From positions 496,001-560,000 of the forward strand of contig JH720301.1 of NCBI GenBank assembly GCA_000231825.2: a stretch of DNA of 64,000 nt, written 5' to 3'. The stretch comes from Tetrahymena elliotti 4EA. Taxonomy: Eukaryota > Ciliophora > Oligohymenophorea > Hymenostomatida > Tetrahymenidae. Position numbers and translations under genes: made by a program. The notes under the pieces are model-generated. The model was not told where the DNA came from. It did not search any database and saw only the letters and a list, made by a program, of their open reading frames with translations. The number at the start of each line of letters is the position of its first letter. Positions within the stretch are counted from its first letter, which is position 1. Positions 13,151 through 26,600 of the stretch are shown here, piece by piece.

Positions 13151-14697
13151 TCATAATTATATAAAAAAGATCATTACAGCTACAGCATCGAATGTTTTAA
13201 ATTAAGGGGGGCTGTTTACTTATTTTATTTCCATGAGTGAAGCTAAATTTCCACATCTTTTAATTCAAAATAAATTTAAACCTATAAATTGATTTCAAAT
13301 AAAGAACCTGTAACAATAATTTGGCGCTGACCAAACAGTAGTGCAGCTACTATTATCCCAAATCTGGCGGTAACCCTCCATAACTAATTAATGAGCACGA
13401 ACTAGTTTATTCAAGTTATTTTGATGCATGAAAGATTTAAAAACATCTTGTCCAAAAGTCTTTCCTGTTCTAGAAGAATTAAATAAATAATAATAAATAA
13501 AGAGCCAGCGCTTTATATCATATTGTAATAGCAACAAAATATATTAAAAGATGCATACCCTCTTTAGTTATCTTTAAACCCATTATTATCTTCATCAGGA
13601 TCATTCCATAAAAGCTCACACATTTCTCCTGTATGAATTAAAAAATAAATTAACCATATTTATAATTGATATCTAAAATTGATCTACCTTATGAAGGGAT
13701 TTCCTTAACTCTGTCAAGACAACGTATCTTTGTGTAAATTTTAATTTAAAATAATAAATTTTATAATTACACAATTAAACTTATTATTTATTAAAGATTA
13801 CATCATCTAAATTTTTGATATCTGATGCAATTCCACCATGGGTGCAAAATATTTTATCATCTATTAGAGCTGAAAGAGTTAAATACTCAAATGTTTCTGT
13901 AATATATCTCCATACATTTAAGCTACCATATTTTCTCAAGCATTCATCATAAAGCCCAAAGACTTATGTAACTACTCTACTTTCATGGTTGCCTCTTAAA
14001 AGAGTTATTCTATCTGGGTACTTAACCTATTTTGTCATAATGAGTTGAATTATTTTCCGTCACAATCAAATTGATTACTTTTAATGCATATAATAATAAA
14101 ATGCTTTCAATACTATGGTGACCCCTGTTCACATAGTCTCCTATTAAATAAAGTATCAAAATCTACTTGTATTTAAATATGAATTTGCTCTTTAAATTCA
14201 AATTATTACCTAAAAACAAATAATTAACATCAGGACAACTTCCTCCAACTTTAAAAAGTTCAAGCAAATCATAAAATTATCCATGAATATCCCCGCAAAT
14301 CTATTTAAGACAAATAATTCATAAATTTTTAAAAAAGATGATCATAATAAGCTTATAGTTTTTAAATTAGAAAAGAAATAATCAAACATTAGTGTGGTTT
14401 TTGGTCAAAATAAATGATAAAATCATTTTTATCTAAATTTTCCTTTTTAAAAAAGTATTTCATTTTTTTATATTGCATCCATAATTGAAATTATTAGAGT
14501 TTGCATTATTATTAGCTTAGAAACTTATCCCATATTTAAAAATTATGTACCGTCACTGGACAATCTATTCTTTAAACATTACTTTCTTCAACAAATATTT
14601 CTCTTGCCCTTGCACAAAGTATTTTAATATCATTTTCTCTAAGCAATTCTCCATTTTTAAGAAGTTCAATTTACTTATCTAATTCATTTGTGTTCAT
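13151..14697 (-). CDS. PP2A-like Ser/Thr protein phosphatase catalytic subunit
   Basis: Eight exons encode about 307 aa. Introns are 14301-14550, 14141-14209, 14027-14078, 13728-13780, 13629-13687, 13470-13558 and 13257-13307. PPP-family metal and catalytic motifs appear in order: CGDIHGQ (residues 51-57), GDYVNRG (80-86), RGNHESR, FCTHGG, LVRAHQLVMEGY and [11 protein letters not shown]. The surrounding text ([13 protein letters not shown]) matches the PP2A/PP4/PP6 branch. The fourth residue after GDY is Asn where the family normally has Asp (GDYVDRG). That Asp assists the catalytic His in PP1/PP2A, so activity may be reduced. The protein ends shortly after FKTFDAV and lacks the PP2A C-terminal TPDYFL tail used for methylation and subunit assembly. 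It is either a divergent active enzyme or a pseudo-phosphatase. Confidence 0.88.
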
Positions 14698-15138
14698 TTT
14701 TGCAATATTTTGTATTTTTTAAATATGTTTAAAGAACCTTATTGAAAATACTACTTTTGGATATCAAAAATATTATAACTTTAATAATAACTTATGAAAT
14801 TTTTTAAATCAAAAGCAATATTTTTCAAAAAAAAAACAGATTTTTGAAAAATGATATTAATAATTAAAATAAAAAATGAAGTTGAATATTATTAAGGTGT
14901 ATGAATAAATTTTTAGAATTTATTGAAATAAAAATGTCATATAGTAGGAATGCTCTCTATCATCATTTGATCAACTGAAAAAATATTACATTACAGTTAA
15001 TCTCTACCAAAAATTTAATCTGTTTTTGCTAAATGAAAAGATTTTAGGTGAATTTCAATACGATTTGATAAAAATATAAATTAATATTGAAATAGTGGTA
15101 ATCATACTCAAAAAAGAATTTATAAATAGATTGAGGAA
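14698..15138. promoter_or_regulatory. Divergent promoter region
   Basis: This 441-base AT-rich gap separates two genes read away from each other, the phosphatase on minus and the VWA protein on plus, so it must hold both start regions. No specific motif can be assigned. Confidence 0.45.
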
Positions 15139-18100
15139 ATGCAAGAAGAAAAGTAAAATAATTAACCAAAAGAAGAGGGATATCATAAATTACATGACAA
15201 GCATGATAAAAAGGCTATGTCAAATTTCTAACGTAATATTATGATCAAGATAGGATTTTGGCAATGTCTTACAATATTGATTGTGGGAATTATGAATAAT
15301 TTGATAGTATTTTTTTCTTTCGGACATTTAAAATAAGTATCTTAAGCTTTATTTCTTGATAATGAATTATTGGCTTTATCCTCTCTGAATGAATAACAAG
15401 CTAAAACTATTTCAAATCAAGTATAAATGATTGTCACAGCTCTTCATTAATTAAATAAAGTTAATACTAGATAAGTAAATTAAACTCCATAAAGCACTAG
15501 TTTTTTACATTGTTACCCATAAAGTTATTATGATTATGTTTAAACAAGTTAAAATCTAAATTGTAAATGCAGTTAGTCTAGCTGCTCTTATCCTCTACCT
15601 TTAAATATGCCAAATATACAAATTTGTCCAAATACAAATCCAGGACCACCTGTTTCTTCTTGGTATGAAAATAACTTTGCAAACGCTTAGTAATCAAACT
15701 CTTATTATTATTTTGCTGCAACTACACCTAGTTCTGATTCAATATTTAGTTAATAAGCATATAACTCAATAAGGTAATATTCTTATTTTAAATATTCATG
15801 TAAATATTTGTGTAAAGAAGTATTATTATTGACTTCAAACAATCAAAATAAAAAGAGTTTATTTTTATTCTTTACATTTTAGATTTAAGTTAATTTCAAT
15901 TTTTAAATTAGGGTTGACATGTAGTATTAATTTTAAGAGTTCTACACAATAGCTCGTTTACAATACAATACTATGTAGAGTTTTATAGATTATATTAAAA
16001 TTACTCACTAATCAGGAGTTGAAATGTATTATTCAAATTAATCACCTACGGTATATAAGTAAATATAATGATAAATATATATTTTATAAAATGAAATAAA
16101 TTTTTGAAATGAATTATTTAGATGTGATTATTCAACAAGAACCAATTCTCTATTTGTGAAAGCAAAATAATATAAATAATAATATTTCAAAGATCTTGTA
16201 GAATTAATATATATAGACAACACAGCTAGTGTAGCTAATGAATAAATAAAATCAGTATTTTGTTTGGTATTGACTAATATGATTAATTGTGTTACTTAGG
16301 CCACAGATGTCTAATGTGGGCAAATTTGTATTTAATCTACTATTGCATACTCCTAGATAAAAGTATTTATTAGCAATATTTTAAACAATTTAGATGAATT
16401 ATTTTACTATTTAAAATTAGAAAATATTAGGCAAAAATTTAATTGTGGATACTTAATAATATTTATTGGTTGGTAGCTAAGAATTAGATAATTATTAAGT
16501 TATTAATTAACAGTAAAAAAATTCATAGGGTGTAATAACATCTTTTTCTTGGTTATATACAGTCTTATTTAATTATTTACCATCTTAACCTGTAACTTAA
16601 TATGTAGTAGATTTCAGCAATAAATTTGGTTCGTATTTTTATCCTTATTCAACTAGTATTCCTAGAACAGAGTATGAAATTTAAGATAAAGGCTATGGAG
16701 AGTATTATTAGTCTAGTAACAATACAGTATCATTTTCTTGGTCTTATGTTAAAGTTAATTAAGATTATGAAGATTAAAATACAAATAAAATTGTTTTCAC
16801 ATTAATGTCATAATTCAATTAAGATGATGCGATGGAAATATTTTCTTAAAACTTTGACTAAGAAAGTAAATTAAACACAAATTGGATATGGGTAGCAATA
16901 GTTACTGTAGGTAGTATGATTCTCTGTTATTGTTTTCTCAAGTAATCTGCATCTTCAATAGCTAATCCAATTATTGAACTTACTTCAAAAGTCAAGTAAA
17001 TTAGAGAGGGTAATCTTGATATCAACCTATTAGTTGACTTCCAAAGTAAATTTCTATTTTTTATTTAACTTATATTATCTGTTCTCACTTTTTCAGCATC
17101 ACTTTTAATTAGAATATTTTTGTTTAAATTAATTGAAAATAATATTTAGATAGCTTTGAAGAGTTAAATAATTTATATGAAGAGGTAGAAGATGTAAATC
17201 TGCAAATAAAATATAGCACAGATAAATTTTATAATGATAAAACTGATGCAGAAAATCTAATTAATTTAACAAATGCAATTTGTCTATACCAAAATTTAAA
17301 GAATTAAAAGATTCTGGGAATATTATATAACAATTTAGGTATATTTAGCTTAATTTGTTAAAATATTAATTTTAAATCAAACCAATAATTAGGAAATATT
17401 TATGCAAGAAATTAAAAATACATTGAAGCAATATCATGTTTTCGTAAAGCAGTTAAAATTGCTGAAAAAGAGTTAAGAAAGCTAGTTAGATTTGATTATC
17501 CCGAAGTTTTTTACAGAGCAAAAAGAATTTCTGGATGGGAAGATTTCTTGAAGAGTAAAGATCCCCCTTCTCCTCTGGGATGGTTAGAGGAAGAAGAAAA
17601 AGCAATACAATTTAACAACAAAAAAATGGTGAGAGTCAATACCAAACTGAAAAAGAAATTTGAAGAAGTTTATTGCAATAGATTATTTTCACTTGCAAAT
17701 GTTTTATTATTTTAAGGCGAAATGGAAGAATTAGAAAAAGATAAGTTATTATACTTTGAAGAAGCAATAGATCATTTAAGCTTAGTTGAAAAAATAGATA
17801 AAAATTTGGACCATGCTAGAAGCAGATCTATTAAAATTTATTTAAAATTATCTTAAGCATATATTAATAGAGGGAAAATTACTTTAACTGAAGAAGATTA
17901 TTTATCAGGAATAGAGTCATGTGATAGAGCATACGTAAAAGAATTTTGCATTTTACATAAAATAATCATTTTTAAATATTTAACAGTTTAAAATTCCATA
18001 CTATGAAGCTGTCCATAACTTATTTAGAGTAGAAATAATAAAAAGAAAGATGGAAAGAGATTTAATTGATGACAATTCTTCAATTAGAAAATCATCAAAT

Positions 18101-19461
18101 CAATACACTTCAGTTAATAACTAAACCTTAAAAAATAACATGTTAACATAAGAATCTTTCCAAAAATATAGTACAAGGAGAAATAATCCAATGTAAATAT
18201 TGCTTTCAACTTTATTTTAATAAAAAACTATTATTTGTGTATTTGTAGGCTAATAGAAATGTCTTAATTTTATTCTCCTGCTATCAAAGACATTTCATAA
18301 AATAGAGTCAAAAAAATTTCTAATATGCTTTAGAAATCATAAAGAAAGCTGAGTGATGATGAGACAGAATTAGATGTTATAATAGATGAGCCTCCATATA
18401 TACTTAGATCTGAATTAAATATGGTTAGAGGATAAGTTTTTTATGAGATAGGTCATCATGATACTGCACTTGACTACTGCACAAAAGCAATAGAAGAAGG
18501 AAAGAATTTTAATCCAGATATCAGAAGAGAATGCTTAAAAATAATATAAAATATATTTGAGTTGCAAATAAAAAAGAAACTCAAAAATTTAGAAAAGGAA
18601 CAAAAAGATGGCACTGAAATTACTTAATTAGATAAAATTATATAGGATTTTTAAAAATCATTAAAAATTGTTAATTAAATGATCTAAGATTGTGAAATTA
18701 AAGGAAAAAAAGATGTTATCTTCTTAATGGATGTTTCAGGTAAAATCATAAAATATAGTTTTATTTTATTTATTTTTACATAATATAAAAAAGAAACAAT
18801 GACGTTAAGTAAGATTAAAGCAATAGATTCTTTTATAAGCATAAGAGAAAATTACATTAAGTAACATGATAGATTGGCTTTAATTACTTTTAATCATAAT
18901 ATCAATGTTTGCTTTGAACTTACCGAAAGTGGAAAAAATGATAAATTTATAAGTAAACTTTTGAAAGATGTTAAGAATTCTGCTTGTTTTGGAGACAAAG
19001 CTTTGTACAATGCCATTTACGATGGAATCAAACTATTCAAGTAAATTTTCTATCAATTTTTTCAGCTTTAAGTTAAATTTTATTTATTAATTAGAAAAGC
19101 AGAGCCTTAGCAAAATTCAAGATGGTTAGTAGCTATAACAGATAATGTTGATAACTATAGTAGAATAGATGAAGAATAACTCAAGCCTTTATTCTTTTAA
19201 AATAATGTCAAGCTTATTCTTATTGGCTTGAATCTAAAAGTAAAGTTTAGTCTTTTTAAATTATTATTATTTAAAAAAAATATTTTTTTTTCATAAAAGT
19301 CAAATGTAAAAGATGTTTATCTAAAGTTATGTAAAAATACTGGTGGAACTTTCATAGAAAGCCCAGATTCTATGGATTTAAATGTAGCATTTTAATCAAT
19401 AACTAATTTATAATTTGCAACTTACTAACAAGCTAATTATGTTGATGAAAAATTTGATTGA
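15139..19461 (+). CDS. Two-pass receptor-like protein with Cache-like ectodomain, TPR-like region and VWA domain
   Basis: Eleven exons encode about 1,218 aa. Introns are 15774-15911, 16059-16121, 16363-16393, 17046-17149, 17339-17392, 17935-17986, 18193-18248, 18740-18793, 19041-19094 and 19240-19299. A membrane segment lies at residues about 36-65 (CLTILIVGIMNNLIVFF) and a second at about 505-525 (WIWVAIVTVGSMILCYCFL). The stretch between them is Tyr/Ser/Asn/Cys-rich and has the topology of a Cache-type ligand sensor. After the second helix comes a HAMP-like linker (IIELTSKVKQIREGNLDI), then TPR-like helices (GNIYARNQKYIEAISCFRKA, about 620). A von Willebrand A domain fills about residues 1020-1218. 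Its metal site reads DVSET, Thr replacing the last Ser of DxSxS. Topology suggests outside sensing with cytoplasmic TPR/VWA output, which is inference. The 31-nt third intron is unusually short. Confidence 0.75.
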
Positions 19462-20693
19462 GAGAGGTGAAATTATGTTCCCCTCTATCTATCAAAATAC
19501 CTTATTAAATTAATATTTTTATATTATATAAAGTTTGTGTGTATACATTTTAATTTTAAAAAAATTTCTAAAATTATTTAAATTTGACAAATCAAAAAAT
19601 ATCAAGTTTGGTTTGGATATTGTATGTATCTTTAGCTAAATTTATTAATTTTAAAAATACTCTTTCACAAATCTTTTTTTGAATTGAGGAATAATAAATT
19701 TAAAATTAATTCATTTTTATTTCTCAGATTTATTTTGTTGATATTTATAAATATCAAATAAAAAGATAATTAAAAATAAAGATAAGTTATTAATCAGAAT
19801 GTTAAGATTTAACGATCTTATATTTTAATTTTTTTACATTTTTAAATAAATCAATAAATAGCGGTAATCCTATTCAATCTTAAGGAATATAAGGATTATG
19901 CTAAGGTTTATCTAGGTGTGTTAATCTCACAGCTTTAAGAGTTTATCTTTTGTAAGTTTATTCTTTTTTAAAATATTCATTTATTTTTACTCTACTATTT
20001 GAATCATTGATTCTCTTACCATTTTATTTTACTTTTTAAAAATATTAATAGTAAAACTAAAATAGGAGAGGAAGGTACTTTAGAAACATGTTAGATTTTA
20101 TAATAGTGCCATAATCTATAAAATTTGACTCTTTGTATGGAGTAATATAGTTTTATTTCTTTGATTTAATTTTTAATAATTTAATTGATTAGATAGATTT
20201 AATTTATTTAATTATTTTTGAATTTTTAAAATTATTTAAATTAAATAAAAATACTAATGATATCAGTGATTCAAGCAAATAACAAATAAGAACAAAAGTT
20301 TTAAAATTCAAGAGGTTAGTGAAAAAACATATATATTGTTGAAACCAAATAATTTAGTCAATTCAATATTTAAGTTTTGTTGCACATATCTAAATATTTT
20401 TTGATTATTGATCTGAAATTAAATATTTTATTTGAAAATTTTTTCTTTAAAAAATTAAGGTTTCTCAAAATAAAAGTGTATTCCAAACCAAAATAAATCT
20501 AAAAATAATAAATTTTAATATTTTAGTTTAACAAATGATATTTCAAGAAGTGTTTTAGTGTATTAAAAAAAAATTATTGTTATTCAAAAGACATTTAACA
20601 AAAATATAATTTTTTTATGTTTATAAAAGTAGAATATTTTTATTATTTTGTGATTGGTTTTTAAAATATATAAATAAAAGGGTTTGTCTATGC
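19462..20693. other. Convergent intergenic spacer
   Basis: About 1.2 kb of very AT-rich DNA between the 3' ends of two convergent genes. It presumably contains both polyadenylation regions. No gene or structured repeat was recognised. Confidence 0.5.
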
Positions 20694-23600
20694 TCAATTT
20701 TTACTTGCAGTTATTTTATATTTGTCAAAAATATCTTCTTAATCAACATGTTCTTCTTCTACCTTTTAAGTTTGTATTTAAATTGAATATGAGTAGATAA
20801 AAGAATAAAAAACTTACCTATTTTTTAATAGAGTTGAATACCTGAGTTAAAAAGCGAGTAGGTCTAGATTTAATTCCAAGGAATTAGAATGTTGAATTGA
20901 CAGTGGAAAGGATTGATGTAGAAACATGAAGAGCTTAATAAGATATCATTTTAGCTACTGTCTTGGTGCCTTCAAGAGTTCCTGTTGCAATAGTTTCTTT
21001 TGTCTGATACTTTTCAAAAGGAATAGCAACTATATCAAATATACTTGAAAACATTTTTGTAGCACCTTTAAGCAAGTAAATTTTTTGAGCAAGATCTAAG
21101 TAACTGAATTAATTTTCAAGAATATCCTTTTGATAAGTATTGATAGCTATTTACAAAATATTATTGATGTTATCAAAATTCTTTTTATTTATAAAGAGGG
21201 AAGGTAAAGAGAAGTTCATTCCTTGAATTGGGCTTATATTTAAAGCTTCTAACTTAAATTCGTTTACTAATTAAAACAAATCTATTGCTCTTGGATCATA
21301 ATCTATAGATATCTCTGTTTCTTATACTTCAAAATAATCTATCTCTATTCTAAATCTAGTAATTTTTTATTTTAAAAAGAATTTATTTAAAAATAAATGA
21401 GTAAATGATTGAGTTACTTTTGGGTTTGATTTGTTTGTATGGAACTAAAACTAATGTTATCTATATCATCATCAAAATCCTCGTCTTCTTAATTTTAATC
21501 TCCTTCTCTATAATTTTGTTTCTTGCAGCTCTAAAAATCGTCTGATAAGCTGCTGCTTTCTTTCTTTAGTTTTAAACTTAATTCTTGATTTTTTTATTCT
21601 TTTATTTCTGTAATTTCATTTATTTTATTGTTAGTAGTAATAATTTAATCAGCTTGATTTAAATTAGCTTAATTATTTGATTGTTGTGTATTTGTTGTAG
21701 CTTATGCTGAAGTAAATTCAATACAAGTTTTATTAAAATTATCAACAATTTTTAAATCATTTGTTGGTTATAAAGCATTTAGATTTGGAGATTTTTTAGT
21801 ATCAAATGTTTCATAAGAATATTTATTTTTATAAAGTTAGAAGGGATTGATGTCTTCAATTCCTGAAAAAATACTATTTCCTTTTTTAGGAGAACTATGA
21901 TTTATATTATTCTTTTAGTAGTAATATTATAGTAGTGAAATATTATTATCAAAAATTAGTTCTTTGTTTTCTTCATCTGATTCACTTGAGGATTAATAGT
22001 CATCATATTGCTCAATATCATTAAATTATTTTTTTTCATCACTATTTATTTATAGCTCATCATCTCCATCTACTATTTCCCATTCATTTTTTATCTTTTT
22101 AAGGATATTCTTTTTTTTAGCTGAGTTCTTCCTTTTTGGTTGACTCAAACTCTTGCTTGGACTATTTTGATTCTAAAAATTTTTATTTCCTGAGAGTGAA
22201 GATAAAATTTCTGATTTTAAATCAAAGAAGTCAATCAAAAAATCTAAAGTAACTCCATGAATATAGAATTATAAAGGATGAATTTTCATTCCACCTTATA
22301 TCTTTATATGTTCTGAGCTTTCTTATAGTACATTAACCTCTAAACTCAAAAAATCTACTCCAGTTTCTTATTCTAGTTCTATTTGAAATACAGAATTTTT
22401 TCCTAAACTTTTGCCAAAATTAAATTAATTTTCAAACCCTTCAAGAGAAGAGCTTGTTAGGTGGCTCATTATATTTTGTTAATTATTTTTTAAATCTATT
22501 TTCTTTTTCTTCTAAGTCATGAATTTTTTGATGCTAGATTATTGTAAGTCATCTATTATTTCAAATTTCTTTATTTGTAAATGAATTTTCTTTTTGATTT
22601 CATTTGGATTTGAAGAATTTTCATTTTCTTTTACATTATTTTAGCTAACTTAAATGAATTCTTCAGTTTTGAATTGGGCTCCTTTAAGAACTATAAGCAT
22701 TCTGTTTTTATAATCTCTGACATTTTCTTTTGATAAATTTCTAAATTCTTCTCTTTTTAACTAAAATTTAGAATATTAAGGTGTGTAATTATCAACCAAC
22801 TAAAATATTTTTGATTCTTTTAAAAATTTAAACTATTTAGATTATTTTAATGTGCTATTTTTAATATCATTTTAAAGTGATTTACTACTAGAACTATTTA
22901 GTAAGTTCATTGAGTTTTATTAAGCTAATTTAATATTTCTTTTCAAAGGATCACGGTAATTATTATCAATAGAACATGTAACGTCGTAGTTAAAATCGAG
23001 ACCTTTAAAAATATTAATTTGGAAGTCATCTAAACTTACACAAAAAGAAAATTTAATTTTCGAAGTATTAGAGTAAATAAAATTGTTTTTTTAATCTGGC
23101 AATTCTTGCTGGAAGAAAGTTTTTTCTGCTTCAAGAATATTCATGTCATCTTCTTCGATTGTATTTATTAATCTTGTGTGTGTTCTAAATACGCTTCTGC
23201 TATTTGTAAAACTTATTTTTTTATTCTTTAAGAGTTATTCTTTCTTTTCTTTTTCTTATTACATTACAGATTAACTTTGTTAACAATTAGATTCTATTAA
23301 AGAATTTTGCTAATTCAGATGATCATCAATTATTTCATAAAGAGGATGATCCAAGCTTTTCAAATTTAATGAACTATTTTTGAAATATTTTTATTATTGA
23401 GTTTAAAGATAGTCCTCAGCTATTTTTTTTCTCCTATTAGGTGCACCTCCAAGAATTTCAAGATTATATTATAGTAAGTGATTAAAATTGATAAGATATT
23501 TTATTGTATCTTTACAAAAGAGTATTTGAACTCCCCTCTTTTCAATTTAAATTTAAGAATTTTCACTAGAAATATTCGCCTTTAATCCTAATGAATGTAT

Positions 23601-26600
23601 ATTGAATATTTACTTAAAATTCATTTGTTTAAGTAAGCTTTCCTCTGTGGCTAATACTATACTTTAAGAATAATCAAGTAGGAGAATATTATTTAATCTT
23701 TCAATATGATCATCAAACTATAAAAAGTAGCCAGAGAGTTATTACAAATAACCATTAATGGTGATATCATTATAATTTTGCTCTATTTATTAAGACTTGT
23801 TTTAAAGTTATTCACTTTCACCACTATTTGTCTATTAAATAGATATATTACAATCAGGTAGTAAAAGACATAAACGCATATTAGAATAATAATTGTTTTT
23901 TTTTAGTTCCAAATCAATTACTTAATGACTAAAGCTCATTCTAGAAAGTCCACCTTTCTCTAAATAGCTCTAATTATATTGCATAAATATGTCAAGAGCA
24001 GAATTTTATATCTTTAAATTGAAATTTATTTTTGAGCTGTTGAACAATTTGTTATCCAAATTTTCTTTCTCAGAAAAGCTTTTAAATTTCTGTTTTGTTT
24101 TAAGATCAATTTAATTTGTCATGTCGGCAATATTTTCTAATAAAAACTAAATTTCATCTAAAAATGGAAGACTAAAATCAGTTAAACGAAAAACACATCC
24201 AAAAAGACTAAAATTATATTCCTAACTCAATCCATTATATGAAAATTTAATGATCCAATCACTTTAATCTTCTTTTTCTTTTTTTTACGTTTTCTCAAAT
24301 CTATCATAAGATTTAGGTATCATAATCATCCTTTAAGCAAAATAATATGAACAATTCATCTTTTCTTCATCATTTGATGTTGATAAAATTTTTTGTATAT
24401 TCACTCTTATTGGCTATTTACCTAAAGAAAATTACTGATGCTAAGTGTAGACACCTTGCTTATATACCACAAAGTCTTAAACTTAGTACCTTTTTAGTAA
24501 TAAAAAAAAGACATGTATTATTTTAAATATTTGATAAAGAATAATCTTACTGCCTATATTTGGATGAAATTTTAGTACTCTCTACCAATCTCAAAGGCTG
24601 TCCAAGAATAGGTTTTGCTTACTAAGTGTCTATTACGATTAAATCATAAATAGAACATTTAAATAATTTTTCTTAAAAGGTATATTTAGACTTGATGCAA
24701 TTAACTTCAAGAACAATTTTATCTTTTTCTGAAGTAAAATATGTTAAAACAAAATTATTTGTATAAAAATTGAAAATAAGTTTATTTTATTCTTTTTAAA
24801 TATTCTAAACTTCTTCTTCTAACTAATCTTTATTTTCTTCTTTTTATTTATTCAAGATACTTACCTCTCTATTAAGAGAAGTAAAGAGGAGAATTAGATT
24901 TTCTATATAATCTTTCTTTAAATCAACTTTAATATTAGGAATAGATATTAGTACTTCAATAAACTCTACAAAAGAGTTTTCATGGAAAATATTATTTTAT
25001 TCTTTCTTTTTCTTTTAATTAATTTTATAATGAGGGTCTTCATCAACATTATAAAAGTAAAGCTTATCTTTTTTGAAAAAAAGCATTTCTTCATTACTAG
25101 AAGTATTTGATGGGTCAATTTGATGATTTTCTTCACTCAAATCGTTGGAACTGAATAAAAGTAAGTTAGAATTTTTAAGGATTTAATTGAAGTAGTTATT
25201 CTAGCATTCTAAGTCTTAGTTGATGGAGTTATAGCTCTCTTAATGATTTAATTTATTTAAATTTTCTTCTCTTTTAAGCAAGCAATCTTTTTTAACAGTT
25301 TCTATACAGATAAATGGGTCACAAGATAGATTTTTATCTCCTTAAATACTCAAAAAATATATTTATTCACTTTCAGTTAACATACTTATTTATAATTCAT
25401 TAAAATTAATTTCTTATCTCATAATATAATATTGAAGAATAACTTTATTTTATTCAGTAGAGTTTAATTGGTAAGTGTTTGTAGTGTTAATAATTTTTAA
25501 ATAATCAAGATCAATAAAGATAGGTGGGCATCTATTCAAGCGTTGATTTTTTATTCTCGAAGAACAGTAGCAATAGAAATTATTTTGATTGCTTTATTAA
25601 ATCTAATCTTATTGAGAATAAGTTTCTAATAAACAATTATAATCTAAAATTTAATAGAGAAATGAAATATTATCAATTTAAACTGAAATTTTTGATTAGT
25701 TCATCTTCATTTATTCAATATCTTATTACTTTTATCCTTCATCTTTTATATAATCTTCACATTAATTGTTTTCAATATCTTTTACTTCTTCATTTTATTT
25801 TTACAATCCCACTATTTTACTTGATGAAGAATCTTCCTTACTTAACTCTTCAAGCTTGATGTCAGATAAAAATTATTCTTATTAATATTAAAATCAAACT
25901 AAATAAATTTTTTATGAAATAAATATATTTACAAATGCCAACTAAAGTCTTGTAATCAGCATTTAAATTAACTTGTGCTACTTCTATCAAAACAGAGCTT
26001 TTTTAACTATTATAGAGGAGATTAAAGCATAATTTTTATTGGCAAGTTTTTTAATTATTAATTATTTAACTTTTACAAACACTAAAACCTTTATCCCTAA
26101 ATATTTTTGTTGATGATTCTTTATTCTTAAAGTCTGTTTACAATTTAAAAATTTATTTAATGCAATGATGATTAAAAGGTGTTTTATCCATGGATTATTT
26201 CCTTTATAGATTATCATTTTACCAGTTATTTGTATGTATCCAATTTAAGTCAAATATTTTAGCTTTTCTAAAATAGAGGTGCAATGAATTTCCTTCATCT
26301 TTGTATTAAACAATATTCATAGTGGATATATTTATTTAGAATAAACTTGCTTCTTTTAAGTGTATATTATATTTAACAAACTCTTATATTTTCTCATCTC
26401 CGTCTCTTTTTCTCGAATAAACCCACTCTCTTTTTTACACATATGATATGTTGCTTTTCAATAAGTAAATGTGAATAGAATACAACAAAAAATGATGACT
26501 AGAATCTTGCTTAATTCCTTAAATTGCTTCATCATTTAAGTTTTTGATTTCTTCTTTAACAAGTATACTAGATTCTAAATTTACCTATTTACTAGCACCA

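Noticed and set aside
25524..25859. 111-codon plus-strand frame, the longest under the standard code
   Set aside because: Antisense to exon 3 of the ATG2-like gene; hydrophobic text results from reading Glu/Lys/Asn codons backwards.
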